DNA from: Mycobacterium sp.
GTDB taxonomy: Bacteria; Actinomycetota; Actinomycetes; Mycobacteriales; Mycobacteriaceae
Length of the DNA stretch: 64,000 nt
NCBI GenBank assembly: GCA_021732005.1
Contig: JAKFVT010000039.1
Coordinates: forward strand, 1-64,000
Direction: 5' to 3'
Shown here piece by piece: positions 43,986 to 58,900 of the stretch. The position numbers and the translations under genes were made by a program. Numbering within the stretch: position 1 is the stretch's first letter; every line of letters begins with the position of its first letter. The notes beneath the pieces are model-generated. The model worked only from the letters and a program-made list of their open reading frames with translations. It was not told the DNA's origin and ran no database searches.

Positions 43986-46900
43986 TGCTCTACCGCTGAC
44001 TCCGCTGCAGCAGGGGTTGTTCTTCCACGCCAGCGCAGCTCAGGGTGGCGACGACGTCTACGCCGTGCAGCTGTACGTCGGCTTGAGTGGCCCGCTGGAC
44101 CCGCAGCGGTTGCATGACGCCGTACAGGCGGTGGTAGCCCGGCATCCGAATCTGGTCGCCCGGTTCTCGCAGAAGTTGGCCGACCCGGTTCAGGTGATCC
44201 CGGCCGACCCCGAGGTGCCCTGGCGTTACGTCGAGCTGGATACCGAAGAGCAGATCGCGGAGCTGTGCAAGGCTGAGCGTGTTGCGGTGTGCGAGTTGGG
44301 AAATGAGCCGACCTTTCGGGCGATGTTGATTCGGACGGAGCCCGACCAGTACCGGTTCGTGTTAACCAACCATCACATCGTGCTGGATGGGTGGTCGCTG
44401 CCGATACTGCTCGGGGAGGTGTTCGCCGGCTATTACGGGCAGCGGCTGCCGCCGGCGCCACCGTATCGCCGGTTTGTCAGTTGGCTGGCCGGTCGTGATC
44501 TGGATGCGGCTCGTTCGGCGTGGGGTCGGGTTTTTGCCGGTTTCGAGGCGCCTACCCTTGCCGGTCCGGCGGGCCGAGCACAGTTGGGCGAACGCGGAAT
44601 CGCGTCGTTCGCTCTCTCGAAGCAGACGACCCGGGATCTCGGCGAGCTTGCGCGTTCGTGCCACACAACGGTCAATACGGTGTTGCAGGCTGCCTATGGG
44701 CGGGTGTTGATGTCGCTGACGGGACGCAGCGATGTGGCGTTCGGGACAACGGTTTCCGGGCGTCCCGATGAGGTGGTGGGTGCGGACTCGATGGTGGGTC
44801 TGCTGATCAATACGGTGCCGGTACGGGCTCGGATCGGGTCGACCACCACAACAGCCGATCTGTTGGCTCAGTTGCAGGCCGATCATGCTGCGACGCTGGA
44901 TCATCAGCATCTGGCACTCAGTGAGATTCATCGGGTCGCCGGGCTGGATCAGCTGTTCGACACCTTCTTCGTCTACGAGAACTACCCGATCGACGCGGCC
45001 AGGCTCTCCGGTAGCGACGGGTTGTCCGTGACGACGTTCGCGCATCACGAGACCAACCACTATCCGCTGTCGGTTCAGGCCATTCCGGGTGACGAGCTGA
45101 CCCTGCGCGTCGAGTACGACGCCGACGTGTTCGACACTGCGGGCATCGACGCTCTGGTCGAGCGTCTCACGCGAGTGGTGGCGGCGATGATCGCCGATCC
45201 CGACCGGGCGCTGTCGACTCTGGACCTGCTGACCGACGACGAGCACGCCAGACTGGATGGCTGGAGTAATCGGGCGGTACTGGGCTCGCCGGTATCCCCG
45301 TCACCCTCGATCCCCGAGTTGTTCGCGGCTCAGGTGGCGCGTACCCCGGAGGCGCCGGCGCTGAGCTTCGATGGCCGGACGATGACCTACCGCGAGCTCG
45401 ACGATGCCACAACCAGGTTCGCATATGCGCTGGCGGACAAGGGCATTGGTCCGGGTCGGCGAGTGGTGCTGTTCTTGCCGCGGTCGGCTGACGCGATCGT
45501 ATCGATTCTGGCGGTGCTCAAGACCGGGGCGGCGTACGTGCCGATCGACCCGGCTGCGCCGTCGGCGCGGATGGAGTTGGTGCTGGCTGACGCCGAACCG
45601 GTGGCGGCGATCACCAACTCCGCGTTGGCCCATCGATTGGCGGGGCACAACTTACGGCTGATCGATGTGAACGGCCTGACCGTAGACCACCCGGGCACCG
45701 ACCTCGGCGGACCGACGGCGGAGGACATCGCCTACCTGATCTACACCTCGGGCACCACCGGGGTCCCCAAAGGCGTGGCCATCACCCATCGCAACGTCGC
45801 TCAGCTGATGGACTCGCTGCACGCGGCGCCCTTGCCGCCGACACGGGTGTGGTCGCAGTGTCGCTCCTACGGATTCGACGTCTCGGTCCAGGAGATCTTC
45901 GGCGCGCTGCTGGGCGGTGGCCGGCTGGTGGTGGTACCGGAGTCGGTGGCCCGTGCGCCGGAAGACCTTCAGAGCCTGCTGGTTTCCGAGGGCGTGAGCG
46001 TATTCAGTACCACTCCGTCCGAAGTGGGGATGTTGTCGCCCGCGGCACTCCAGTCGGTGGCGCTGATCATCGGCGCCGAACCCTGCCCGACCGAGCTGAT
46101 GGATCAGTGGGCGCCCGGGCGGGTGATGATCAACGCCTACGGCCCCACCGAGACGACGGTCGACGTCGCATTGAGTGCACCGCTGACCGCCCGCTCCGCA
46201 GCGGTGCCGATCGGACCGCCCATTGCGGGGGCGGCGCTGTTCGTGCTCGACGGCTGGCTGCGGCCGGTGCCGCCCGGCTCGATCGGTGAGTTGTACGTCG
46301 CAGGCCGCGGTGTCGGCGTCGGCTATTCGGGCCGCGCCGGGCTGACGGCGTCCCGGTTCGTGGCATGCCCGTTCGGTGGCGCGGGAACGCGCATGTATCG
46401 CACCGGTGATCTGGCGTGGTGGGGTGCGGATGGCCAGCTGCGCTACGTCGGCCGGGCCGACGAACAGGTCAAGATCCGTGGCTTCCGCATCGAGCTCGGC
46501 GAGGTCCGCTCGGTGCTGGCCGGCCTCGACGGGGTCGAGCAGGCGGTGGTGATCGCCCGCGAGGACCGTCCCGGCGAGAAGCGGCTGGTGGGTTACATCG
46601 TCGGGACAGCCGATCCCGCGGCACTGCGCGCGGCGCTGGCCGAGCGGTTGCCCGACTACATGGTCCCCGCCGCGATCATGGTGATCGATGTCCTGCCGCT
46701 GACAGTCAACGGGAAGCTCGATCGAAAGGCCTTGCCGGCGCCGGAGTTCCAAGATGTCCGCCACTACCGCGCACCGACGACGGCGGTCGAGGAACTTCTG
46801 GTCGGCATCTATATTCAGGTGCTGGGTGTGAACCGGGTAGGCGTGGACGACTCCTTCTTCAACCTGGGTGGGGATTCACTGTCGGCGATGCGCCTGATCG

Positions 46901-49900
46901 CTGCCGTGAATGCCGCTGTGAACAGCCGCCTTTCGGTGCGAGCCCTGTTCGATGCGCCGACCGTCGCTCAGCTGGCGGCCCGTATCTCTGAGGCAGCCTC
47001 TCCGCCGGAGGAACCAGCGGGGATCCCGGCGGCCCCGGCCCCGGTCGTCGCGACGTCCAGCTCCGGTGCCAGTTTGCGGATAGCTGATGTCCTACCGCTG
47101 ACTCCGCTGCAGCAGGGGTTGTTCTTTCACGCCAGTGCAGCATCCGCTGGCGACGATGTGTATGCGGTGCAGCTGTATGTCGGTCTGAGTGGTCCGTTGG
47201 ACGCTGAGCGGTTGCACGCTGCGGTGGACACGGTGGTGGCTCGGCATCCGAATCTGGCCGCCCGGTTTTCGCAGAAGTTCGCCGAGCCGGTGCAGGTGAT
47301 TCCGGCTGATCCGGTGGTGCCATGGCAGTATTTCGAGCTTGATGCTTCCGGCCCCGATGTCGATGAGCAGATAGCTCAGATCTGCGCGGCTGAGCGTATT
47401 GCTGTGTGCGAGTTGGGTAATGAGCCGGTTTTCCGCGCGGTGTTGATACGGACCGCGGCAGACCAGTATCAGTTCGTACTCACCAACCACCACATTGTTT
47501 TGGATGGATGGTCACTGCCGCTCCTGCTGGGGGAGGTGTTCGCCAGCTACTACGGGCAGCGGCTGGCGCCGGCCCCGCCGTATCGGCGCTTCGTTACCTG
47601 GCTGGCCGGCCGTGACCTCGATGCAGCTCGGGCGGCGTGGGGTGCGGTGCTGATCGGATTCGATACCCCGACGTTGGTCGGTACCGCGGGGCGAGAGCCC
47701 GGCGGCCGCGACATCGCCTCGTTCCGCTTGTCCGCCGAGACCACCCGGGCGCTGGGTGAGCTCGCGCGCTTGTGTCACACGACGGTCAGCACCGTGTTGC
47801 AGGCTGCCTACGCCCGGGTGTTGATGTTGCTGACCGGTCAGCGCGACGTCGCCTTCGGCACCACGGTGTCGGGCCGCCCCGACGAGATGTTGGGCGCAGA
47901 GGCGATGGTGGGTCTGCTGATCAACACCGTGCCGGTGCGGGCCGGCATCACTGCGGCGACCACGACCGCGGACCTGCTCGACCAGTTGCAGAGCGATCAC
48001 GCTCAGACGCTGGATCACCAGCACCTGGCGCTCAGTGAGATTCATCGGGTCGCCGGGCAAGAGCAGTTGTTCGACACGTTCTTTGTCTATGAGAACTATC
48101 CGATCGACGCGGCCAGGTTGTCCGGTGGCGATGGGTTGTCAGTCACGAACTTCTCCCATCACGAAACAAACCACTACCCGCTGTCGGTTCAGGCCATCCC
48201 GGGCGACGAGTTGACTCTGCGCGTCGAGTACGACACCGCGGTATTCGACACCGCGGGTATCGATTCACTCATCAAGCGACTCCAACGCGTCGTTGCCGCC
48301 ATGATCGCCGATCCGGCCCAGCCGCTCTCGGCGGTCGACGTGCTTGATGCTGCGGAACGCGACCGGCTCGCGGCATGGGGTAACCGGGATGGGCTCACCA
48401 AGCCCTTGAGCACGCCGCGGTCGATCCCGACGCTTTTCGCAGCGCAGGCGGCCCGGGTCCCCGATGCGGTGGCGCTCAGGTTCGGCGAGCAGGAATGGAC
48501 TTATCGCCGGCTCGATGAGACATCGAACCGGTTGGCGAACCTGCTGGCGACGCGCGGCGCGGGCCCCGGCCGGCGGGTGGCGTTGTTGTTACCGCGGTCG
48601 GCCGAGGCGATAGTCGCGATCCTGGCGGTGTTGAAATCTGGCGCGACCTACGTCGCGATCGATCCGGCGGTGCCGGAGGCGCGCATGCGGTTCGTGCTCG
48701 ACGACGCCGCCCCCGTCGCCGCGATCACCAATTCCGTTCTGCGTCAACGCCTTGACGGACGGGACATGCTGATCATCGACTTCAGCGATCCGGTCATCGA
48801 CGACCAACCCGCGACCGCGGTGCCGGGGCCGGAACCTGACGATACCGCCTACATCATCTACACGTCGGGCACCACGGGAACACCCAAGGGCGTACCGATA
48901 CCGCACCAGAACGTCACCCGACTGCTGGATGCGCTGGCCGCCGACATGGCTCTGGCGGATCAGGTGTGGACCCAATGTCATTCCCTGGCCTTCGACTTCT
49001 CGGTGTGGGAGATCTGGGGTCCGCTGCTCTATGGCGGGCGGGTGGTGGTGGTACCCGACGCGGTGGTCCGTTCGCCGGAGGATTTCCACGCCCTGCTGGT
49101 CTCCGAGCGGGTCGAGGTCCTGAGTCAGACGCCATCGGCGTTCTATGCGCTGCAGAGCGTCGACTCGCCCGCAGCCGGCGACCTGGCGCTCAAAGCCGTG
49201 GTGTTCGGTGGCGAAGCGCTTGACCCGCAACGACTTCAGACCTGGCTGCAGAATCATCCGGGATCACCGCGGATGATCAACATGTACGGCATCACCGAGA
49301 CCACGGTGCACGCGTCGTTCCGGGAGATCACCTCGGCCGACACCGACAGCGCGGTCAGCCCGATCGGGCGCCCGCTGGCCAATCTGGGCTTCTTCGTGCT
49401 CGACAGTTGGTTGGAGCCCGTCTCCGCCGGCGTGGTCGGCGAACTGTACGTGGCCGGCTCGGGGCTGGCCTACGGCTATGTCGGCCGGGCCGGCTTGGCG
49501 GCAACCCGGTTTGTGGCCTGCCCGTTCGGGGTGCCGGGTGCGCGCATGTACCGCACCGGAGACCTGGTGCGGTGGACCGCAGACGGTGAACTCGAGTACG
49601 TGGGCCGCGCCGATGAGCAGGTCAAGATCCGCGGCTACCGCATCGAGCTCGGCGAGATCCAGTCCGCCCTGGGCGACGTAGAGGGCGTCGAGCAAGCGGT
49701 CGTGATCGCCCGCGAAGACCGACCCGGCGACAAGCGGCTGGTCGGCTACATCACCGGCAGTGCGGACCCGGCTGCGGTGCGTGCGGCGGTGGCTGAGCGC
49801 CTTCCGGCCTACATGGTTCCGTCCGCCGTCGTCAGGATCGGCGCGCTGCCGCTCACGGTCAACGGCAAGCTCGACACTCGGGCGCTCCCGGCGCCGGAGT

Positions 49901-52900
49901 TTCAGGATGTCGATTCGTACCGGGCCCCCGGCGACGCAGTCGAGGAGACTCTGGCGGGAATATATGCCCGGGTTCTCGGGCTGGAGCGCGTCGGGGTCGA
50001 CGACTCGTTTTTCAATCTCGGCGGCGATTCGCTGTCAGCGATGCGGCTTATCGCCGCAGTCAATAGCGGTCTGAAGGCGAATCTTTCGGTGCGAGCCTTG
50101 TTCGAGGCCCCCGCAGTCGGCCAGTTGGCGGCTCTGATCAGCGGACAGCACGGCCGCCCAAAACAACCAGCAACGGGGGATGTACCGATCGCCGTCGCGG
50201 CCACGAGTGTGTCAGGGGGCTCCAGTGGCGGTATGCGGATGGCCGACGTTCTGCCATTGACTCCGTTGCAGCAGGGGTTGTTTTTTCACGCCAGCGCGGC
50301 GGCGGGTGGCGATGATGCGTATGCGGTGCAGCTGTATGTGAGTTTGAGTGGTCCGTTGGACGCCGAGCGTCTGCAATCGGCGGTGCAGGCGGTGGTGGCC
50401 CGGCATCCGAATGTGGCGGCCCGGTTCTCGCAGAACTTCGCTGAACCGGTGCAGGTGATCCCAGCCGATCCGGAGGCGCCGTGGCAGTACTTCGAGCTCG
50501 ACGCTGTCGGTGGGAGCCTCGAGGCGCAGATCGCGCAGGTGTGCAGGGCTGAACGTCTTGCGGTGTGCGAGTTGGGGAATGAACCGGCATTCCGAGCTGC
50601 ATTGATTCGGACCGGAGCCGACCAGTACCGGTTTGTGTTGACCAACCATCACATTGTGCTGGATGGGTGGTCGTTGCCGATCCTGTTGGGGGAAGTGTTC
50701 GCAAGCTATTACGGACGGCGGTTGCCTCCGGCCGCGCCGTATCGGCGGTTCGTGAGTTGGCTGGCCGGTCGCGATCTCGATGCCGCCCGGGCGGCCTGGG
50801 GTACGGTGCTGGCCCATTTCGAGACCCCGACTCTGGTCGGTCCGGCTGGCCGGGTGGAGTTCGGCGTTCGTGACATTGCTTCGTTCGCGATATCCGAGCA
50901 GACTACGAAATCGCTTGGTGAGTTGGCCCGTTCGTGCAAAACGACGGTCAATACGGTGTTGCAAGGCGCATATGCGCGAGTATTGATGTCGCTGACGGGA
51001 CACAGCGATGTCGCGTTCGGCACCACGGTGTCGGGCCGTCCCGATGAGGTTTTGGGTGCCGATTCGATGGTGGGCCTGCTGATCAACACGGTGCCGGTAC
51101 GCGTCAGGATCGACGCAACCGTCACGACCACAGATGTTCTGGGTCAGCTGCAGAAGGACCATGCTCGGACGCTGGACCATCAACACTTGGCGCTCAGCGA
51201 GATTCATCGGGTTACCGGACAGAACTACCTGTTCGACACCTTCTTCGTCTACGAGAACTATCCGATCGACGCGGCCACAATGTCGGGCGCCGATGGGTTG
51301 GCGGTCACGGGGTTCGAGCACCACGAGACCAATCACTATCCGCTGTCAGTGCAAGCCATCCCGGGCGATGAGCTGACGCTGCGAGTCGAGTACGACACCG
51401 ATCTCTTCGATGCGGCCGCGATCGCGACACTGATCGAGCGGCTCAAACGGGTGTTGGCGGCCATGATCGCCGATCCGGACCGTCCGCTGTCGTCCATCGA
51501 CCTACTCGACGACGCCGACCACGCCCGAGTGGAGCAGTGGAGCAACCGGGCCGCCTTGGCGGAACCGGTGCCCACCGGATCGATTCCCGCGTTGTTCGCC
51601 GCAGAGGTGGCACGCGCCCCGGAGGCGGTGGCGCTCATGTGCGGCGAGCGCTCACTGACCTACCGAGAGCTGGACGAAGCCACCAACCGATTCGCGCATC
51701 TGTTGACTGACAAAGGGATTGGTCCGGGGCGGCGGGTGGCACTGCTGGTGCCGCGATCCGCGGAGGCAATCGTGTCGATTCTGGCGGTGCTCAAGACCGG
51801 CGCAGCCTACGTCCCGATCGACCCAGCGGCGCCGTCGGCACGCATGCAGCTGGTGCTCGACGACGCCGAGCCGATCGCGGCGATCACCACCCCGCAGCTC
51901 GCCGAGCGCCTCGACGGCCTACCGATCATCGACGTGTATGACCCCTCGGTCGCGAGCTATCCGAGCACCCCGCTACCGGGCCCCGCAGCCGAGGACATCG
52001 CGTACCTGATCTACACCTCGGGCACCACCGGAATCCCCAAGGGTGTGGCGATCACCCACCGGAACGTCACCCAGCTGCTGGCGGCGATGGACGCCAAGAT
52101 CGCTATGGCGGATCAGGTCTGGTCGCTCTGGCATTCACTGGCCTTCGACGTCTCGGTGTGCGAGATGTGGGGTGCGCTGCTGTATGGCGGACGGCTGGTG
52201 GTGGTGCCCGAATCGGTGGCCCGCGCACCGGAGGAATTCCATGCGCTGCTGGCCGCAGAACAGGTCAGCGTGCTGTCGCAGACGCCGTCGGCGTTCTACG
52301 CGTTGCAGACCGCCGATGCGCTGCGGCCCGAGCTCGGACGTGAACTCAACCTGCACGCGGTGATCTTTGCCGGCGAAGCCCTTGAGCCGCAGCGTCTTCG
52401 AACGTGGCTGGCCAACCACCCGGACTCGCCGCGCCTGCTCAACCTGTACGGCACCACCGAGACCGCCGTGCACGCGTCGTTCCGCGAGATCGTGCAAGCG
52501 GACATCGAAGGCGATTCCGATGTGAGCCCGGTCGGAGGGCCGTTGGCCGACTTGGCGTTCTTCGTCCTGGACCAGTGGTTGAAGCCGGTTCCGGACGGTG
52601 TGGTCGGTGACCTGTACGTGGCCGGACCGCAGGCCGGTCTGGGCTATTGGCGCCGCCCGGGGTTGTCATCGTCGCGATTTGTCGCATGCCCGTTCGGGCC
52701 GCCGGGACAGCGGATGTACCGCACCGGTGATCTGGTGTGGTGGGGTGCCGACGGCGAGCTGCGGTACGTGGGCCGCGCCGACGAGCAGGTGAAGATCCGC
52801 GGCTACCGCATCGAACTCGGCGAAGTCCGGGCCGCACTCGCCGCGCTGGACGGGGTCGAGCAGGCGGTGGTGATCGCCCGCGAGGACAGGCCCGGCGAGA

Positions 52901-55900
52901 AGCGGCTGGTCGGCTACATCACGGGAGCGGCGGATCCCGCCGCCGTCCGCGCGGCGTTGGCCGAGCGCATCCCGGAGTACATGGTTCCGGCCGCGATCAT
53001 GGTGATCGAGGCGCTTCCGCTGACCGTCAACGGCAAACTCGACCGACGCGCCCTGCCCGCACCGGAATTCGCCGACACCGATTCCTACCGCGCAGCGACG
53101 AGCGCGGTCGAGGAGATCCTGGTCGGCATCTACGCCAACGTGCTTGGCGTGCAACGGGTGGGCGTCGATGACTCGTTCTTCGAACTCGGTGGCGATTCGC
53201 TGTCGGCGATGCGCCTGATCGCCGCGGTCAACACCGGCATGAACGCCCAGCTGTCCGTGCGGACGTTGTTCGAGGCTCCGTCGGTCGCCCAACTGGCGCT
53301 GCACATCGGCGGCGAGGACGATCGGCTTTCGCCGCTGGTGCCCATGGAGCGCCCTGCGGCGATCCCGCTGTCGTTCTCGCAGAATCGATTGTGGTTCCTC
53401 GATCAACTGCAGGGGCCCTCAGCGACCTACAACATGGCCGTCGGGCTGCGTATGCAAGGCCACCTCAACGTCGAGGCGCTGGGTGCGGCCCTGGCCGACG
53501 TGGTCGGCCGCCACGAGAGTCTGCGCACGATATTCACCGCACCCGACGGCGTGCCCCATCAGGTGGTGGTGCCCGCCGAGCAGGCCGACTTCGGCTGGGC
53601 AGTCATCGATGCCACCGACTGGACGCCGGCGCAACTCGATGAGGCAGTCGGCGCGGTCGCGCTACACGCATTCGATCTGGCCGTCGAGATCCCCATGCAG
53701 GCGCGGCTTTTCCGGGTCAGTGACAACGAGCACGTGGTGGTGGCCGTGGCGCACCACATCGCCGCCGACGGCTTGTCGATGGGCCCGATGGTGCGTGATC
53801 TGGGCGTGGCTTACGTCTGCCGGAGCGCGGGTCTGAACCCGATGTGGACCGAGCTGCCGGTTCAGTACGTGGATTACACGCTCTGGCAGCGCGCACAGTT
53901 CGGTGACCTGGACGACAGCAACAGCCTGATCAACGCCCAGTTGGCGTACTGGCAAGATGCGTTGGCCGGCATGCCCGAACGGCTGGAGCTTCCCGCAGAC
54001 CGGCCGTACCCGCCGGTGGCCGATCAACGCGGCGCGACCACGTCGTGGCAATGGCCTGTCGAATTGCAGGAGCGGATCACCCAGGTGGCCCGCGAGCACA
54101 ACGCGACCAGCTTCATGCTGGTGCAGGCCGCGCTGGCGTTCCTGCTGGGCAAACTCAGCGCGAGCACCGATGTGGCGGTGGGATTCCCGATCGGCGGCCG
54201 CCGCGATCCCGCCCTCGACGACCTGATTGGATTCTTCGTCAACACCTTGGTGTTACGCGTCGACGTCGGCGGTGACCCGACCGTCGCGGACCTCCTGGAT
54301 CAGGTGCGGACCCGAAGCCTGGCCGCCTACGAACATCAAGACGTGCCCTTCGAAGCCGTCGTCGAGCGGATCAATCCGACGCGCTCGCTGAACCATCATC
54401 CGCTGGTCCAGGTGATGCTGGCCTGGCGGAACCTGCCGGGGGAGACCAGCGACGACATCGCAATGGCGCTCGGGGACCTGCAGGTCAGCCAGCTCCCGCT
54501 CGACACCCACACCGCGCGTGTCGATCTCGCGTTCTCATTGAGCGAACGCTGGACCCACGACGGCGAGCCCACCGGGATCGACGGGATGGTCGAATTTCGC
54601 ACCGACGTCTTCGACGCCGCCACCATCGAAACGCTGGTCGGGCGATTGCAACGCGTATTGGTTGCGATGACAGCCGAGCCGACCCGGCGCGTGTCGACGA
54701 TCGATGTGCTCGATCCCGCCGAGCATGACCGCCTCGACACGATCGGCAACCGGGCAGTGCTGACCGGGCCGGCGCAGGCTGAGGTGTCGGTTCCCGAGCT
54801 GTTCGCCGAACAGGTCGGTCGCGCACCGAACGCTGTCGCACTCACGTCCGGCGATGTGTCCATGACCTATCAGCAGCTGGACGAGGCGGCAAACCGGTAC
54901 GCACACCTGCTGTCCGGCAAGGGTGTCGGCGCCGGCGACTGCGTGGCGTTGTTCATGGACCGCTCGGCAGAGGCAGTCGTCGTGATGCTGGCCGCCCTGA
55001 AGATCGGCGCGTCGTACCTCGCCATCGATCCCGCGCTGCCTGAGGCCCGTATCGAATTCATGCTCGGCGATGCGGCACCGGTTCTCGTCGTGAGCACGGC
55101 CGAGCTCCGGCCTCGGCTGCACGGGCACGACGTCGCCGTCGTCGACGTCGACGTCGACGATCCGGCCGTGGCCCGCCAGTCCGACGCGGCGCCGCCGCCA
55201 CCGGACCCGGACAACATCGCCTACCTGATCTACACCTCGGGTACCACCGGAACACCGAAAGGTGTTGCGCTGAGCCACCGCAACCTGGCTCACCTGGCGG
55301 CTTCGGCCCATCCCGCACTTCCGGCCGATCAGGTGTGGACGCAGTGTCACTCGTACGCCTTCGACTTCTCGGTATGGGAGATCTGGGCCGCGCTGCTCGG
55401 TGGCGGGCGGCTACTGGTGGTACCCGACGCGGTGGTCCGTTCGCCCGACGACTTCCACGCGCTGCTGGTCCGCGAACGCGTCAACGTTCTCACCCAGACC
55501 CCGTCGGCGGTGGCCGCGCTGCGCCCGCAAGGGCTGGAGTCGGTGGCTCTGCTGCTCGGCGGTGAAGCCTGTCCGCCGGAAGTGGTGGAACAGTGGGCGC
55601 CCGGCCGAGTGGTGATCAATGCTTACGGCCCAACCGAAGTCACCGTGTATGCGTCGATGAGTGCGCCCTTGGTCGTCGGCGCTGAAGTTCCGATCGGTGC
55701 GCCGCCGCCGACCGTCGCCCTGTTCGTCCTCGACGAACGGTTGCAGCCGGTGCCGCAGGGCGTGGTCGGCGAACTGTACGTGGCGGGACGCGGCGTCGGT
55801 GTGGGGTACCTCGGACGCACAGATCTGACGGCCTCCCGGTTCGTGGCCTGCCCGTTCGGCGAGCCCGGAAAACGCATGTACCGCACCGGGGACCTGGTGC

Positions 55901-58900
55901 GGTGGCGCGCCGACGGTCAACTGCAGTACCTCGGCCGCGCCGACGAGCAGGTCAAGATCCGCGGCTACCGGATCGAGCCCGGCGAGATCCAGGCCGTCCT
56001 TGCCGGACTCGACGGGGTCGAGCAGGCGGTGGTGATCGCCCGCGAGGACCGTACAGGTGATCCGCGTCTGGTGGGCTACTTCACCGGAACGGCCGATCCG
56101 GTCAAGATCCGTGTCGCTCTCGCCGAGCGACTCCCGGCGTACATGGTGCCTGCCGCGATCATCGAACTTGCCGCGTTGCCGCTGACCGTCAGCGGCAAGC
56201 TCGACCGCCGCGCGCTCCCGGCACCGGACTACCAGGACGCGGAAAGCTACCGCGCGCCAAGCACTCCCACCGAGGAGATCTTGGCGGGGATGTTCGCCCA
56301 GGTGCTGGGTACCGAGCGCGTCGGCGTGGACGACTCGTTCTTCGACCTGGGTGGGGATTCGTTGTCGGCGATGCGCCTGGTCGCCGCGGTCAACAACAGC
56401 CTGGGCTGCGGTCTCGCGGTGCGGGTGCTCTTCGAGACGCCCACCGTGGCGCAGCTGGCACCCCGGCTGTCCGGGGCCGAGAGTTCCGCGGAGCCGCTGG
56501 TCGCCGGCCCGCGGCCCGAGATCGTGCCACTGTCCTTCGCGCAGAACCGATTGTGGATCGTCGACCAGCTCCAAGGGCCGTCACCCATCTACAACCTGCC
56601 GGTCGCGTTGCGGCTGCGCGGCGAGCTCGACGTGGACGCCCTGGGGGCGGCGCTCGCCGATGTGGTGGACCATCAGGAGAGCCTGCGGACACGCTTCCCC
56701 GAGGTGGCCGGAGTACCCGAACAGCTCATCGTTCCCACCGAGATGGCCGACTTCGGCTGGACCGTCATCGACGCGACCAGCTGGTCGGACAGCGAACTGG
56801 CTGACGCCATCGACACGATGACGAGCTACACATTCGACTTGTCGCGAGAAATCCCCATGCAAGCCAGGGTTTTCCGCGTCGCCGGTGACGAGCATGTGCT
56901 GGTGGCGGTGGTGCACCACATCGCGGCGGACGGGTGGTCCATCGCTCCGCTGGTGCGCGATCTGGGTGTCGCGTACGCGAGCCGGTCGGCCGGTGACGCT
57001 CCCGGCTGGGCCGACCTCGCGGTGCAGTACGTCGACTACACGCTGTGGCAACGAGCGCGGCTCGGCGATCTGGCCGACGCCGACAGCCGCATCTCCGCCG
57101 AACTGAGCTACTGGGAAGACGCACTGGCCGGCATGCCCGAGCAGTTGCAGCTGCCGACCGACCGGCCATACCCGATGGTCGCCGACTACCTCGGGGCGCG
57201 GCTCGACATCGACTGGCCTGCCGAGCTGCACCAAGCGGTCGCGCGGGTGGCGCGCGAGCACAATGCAACCAGCTTCATGGTGATCCAGACCGCGTTGGCG
57301 GTGCTGCTGTCGAACCTGTCCGCCAACAACGATGTGGCGGTGGGCTTCCCGATAGCCGGACGTGGTGACACCGCGCTGGAGGAACTGGTCGGATTCTTCG
57401 TCAACACCTTGGTGTTGCGGGTCGACCTGACCGGCAACCCGACCTTCGCCGATCTGCTGGCGCAGGTGCGTCGACGCAGCCTTTCCGCCTACGAGCATCA
57501 GGACGTTCCGTTCGAGGTATTGGTCGAGCGGCTCAAGCCGACCCGCAGCATGGCGCACCACCCGCTGGTGCAGGTCGTGTTGGCTTGGCAGAACTTCGGT
57601 TGGCAGGCAGGCGATGCCGCCGGTTTGTCGCTGGGCGACCTGCAGGTCGAACCGCTGGCGGTGGACACCAAGACCGCCCGGATGGATCTCACCTTCAATC
57701 TGGCCGAACGCTGGAACTCGGCGGGTGAGCCCGCCGGGATCGGTGGCGGTATCGAATTCCGCACCGACGTGTTCGACGCCGCCAGCATCGAGAAGATCGT
57801 CGAGCGGCTGCAGCGTGTGCTCGAAGCGATGACTTCCGAGCCGAATCAACACATGTCGGCGCTGGACGTTCTGGACAGCGCCGAGCACGCCCGGCTTGAT
57901 CAGGTCGGCAATCGAGGTGTGCTCACTCGAGCGGCGACCAGCGCCGAGTCGATCGCCTCGGTGTTCGCGGCCCAGGCGGCGCGGACGCCCGAGGCGATGG
58001 CGGTCACCTTCGAGGGCCGTTCGATGTCGTATCGCGAGCTCGATGAAGTGACCGACCGCGCGGCCCGGGTGCTGATCGGCCGTGGGGCCGGGCCCGGACA
58101 GCGGGTCGCGCTGCTGCTGCCACGCTCGGCCGAGGCGATCATGGCCATGGTGGCCGTCGTCAAGACCGGCGCCACCTATGTTCCGATCGACCCGGCGGTG
58201 CCCGAGTCGCGACGACAGTTCGTACTGGGTGACGCCAAGCCGGTCGCCGCGATCACCACCGCGGCTTTGACGGAACTGCTTGACGGGCAGGCCCTCTCGG
58301 TCATCGATGTCGACGATCTGAACGACCCCGCCGCCGACACCGGCGCGGCACTGCCAGGGCCGCACCCGGACGACGTCGCGTACATCATCTACACCTCGGG
58401 CACGACGGGCACGCCCAAAGGCGTGGCGATCCCACATCGCAACGTGATTCGGCTACTCGAGACCCTCGACGCCGATATGGACATGACGGGGCTCGCCTGG
58501 TCGCAGTGCCACTCGCTGGCGTTCGACTTCTCGGTGTGGGAGATCTGGGGTGCATTGCTGTACGGCGGCCGAGTGATCGTGGTGCCCGATGCGGTGGTGC
58601 GCTCGCCGGAAGACCTGCACGCCCTACTGGTCTCGGAACGCGTCGGGGTGCTGAGCCAAACCCCGACGGCGTTCTACGCACTGCAAACCGCCGACGTCGC
58701 ACATTCCGAGCTCGGTGCGCAACTGGCACTCGAGGCCGTCGTATTCGGCGGGGAAGCGCTTGAGCCGCAACGCATGCGGCCGTGGCTGGAGAATCACCCC
58801 CCGGGCTCGCCGCGCCTGATCAACATGTACGGCATCACCGAGACGACGGTGCACGCCTCGTTCCGGGAGATCGTGGCCGGTGATGCGGACAGTGCCGTCA

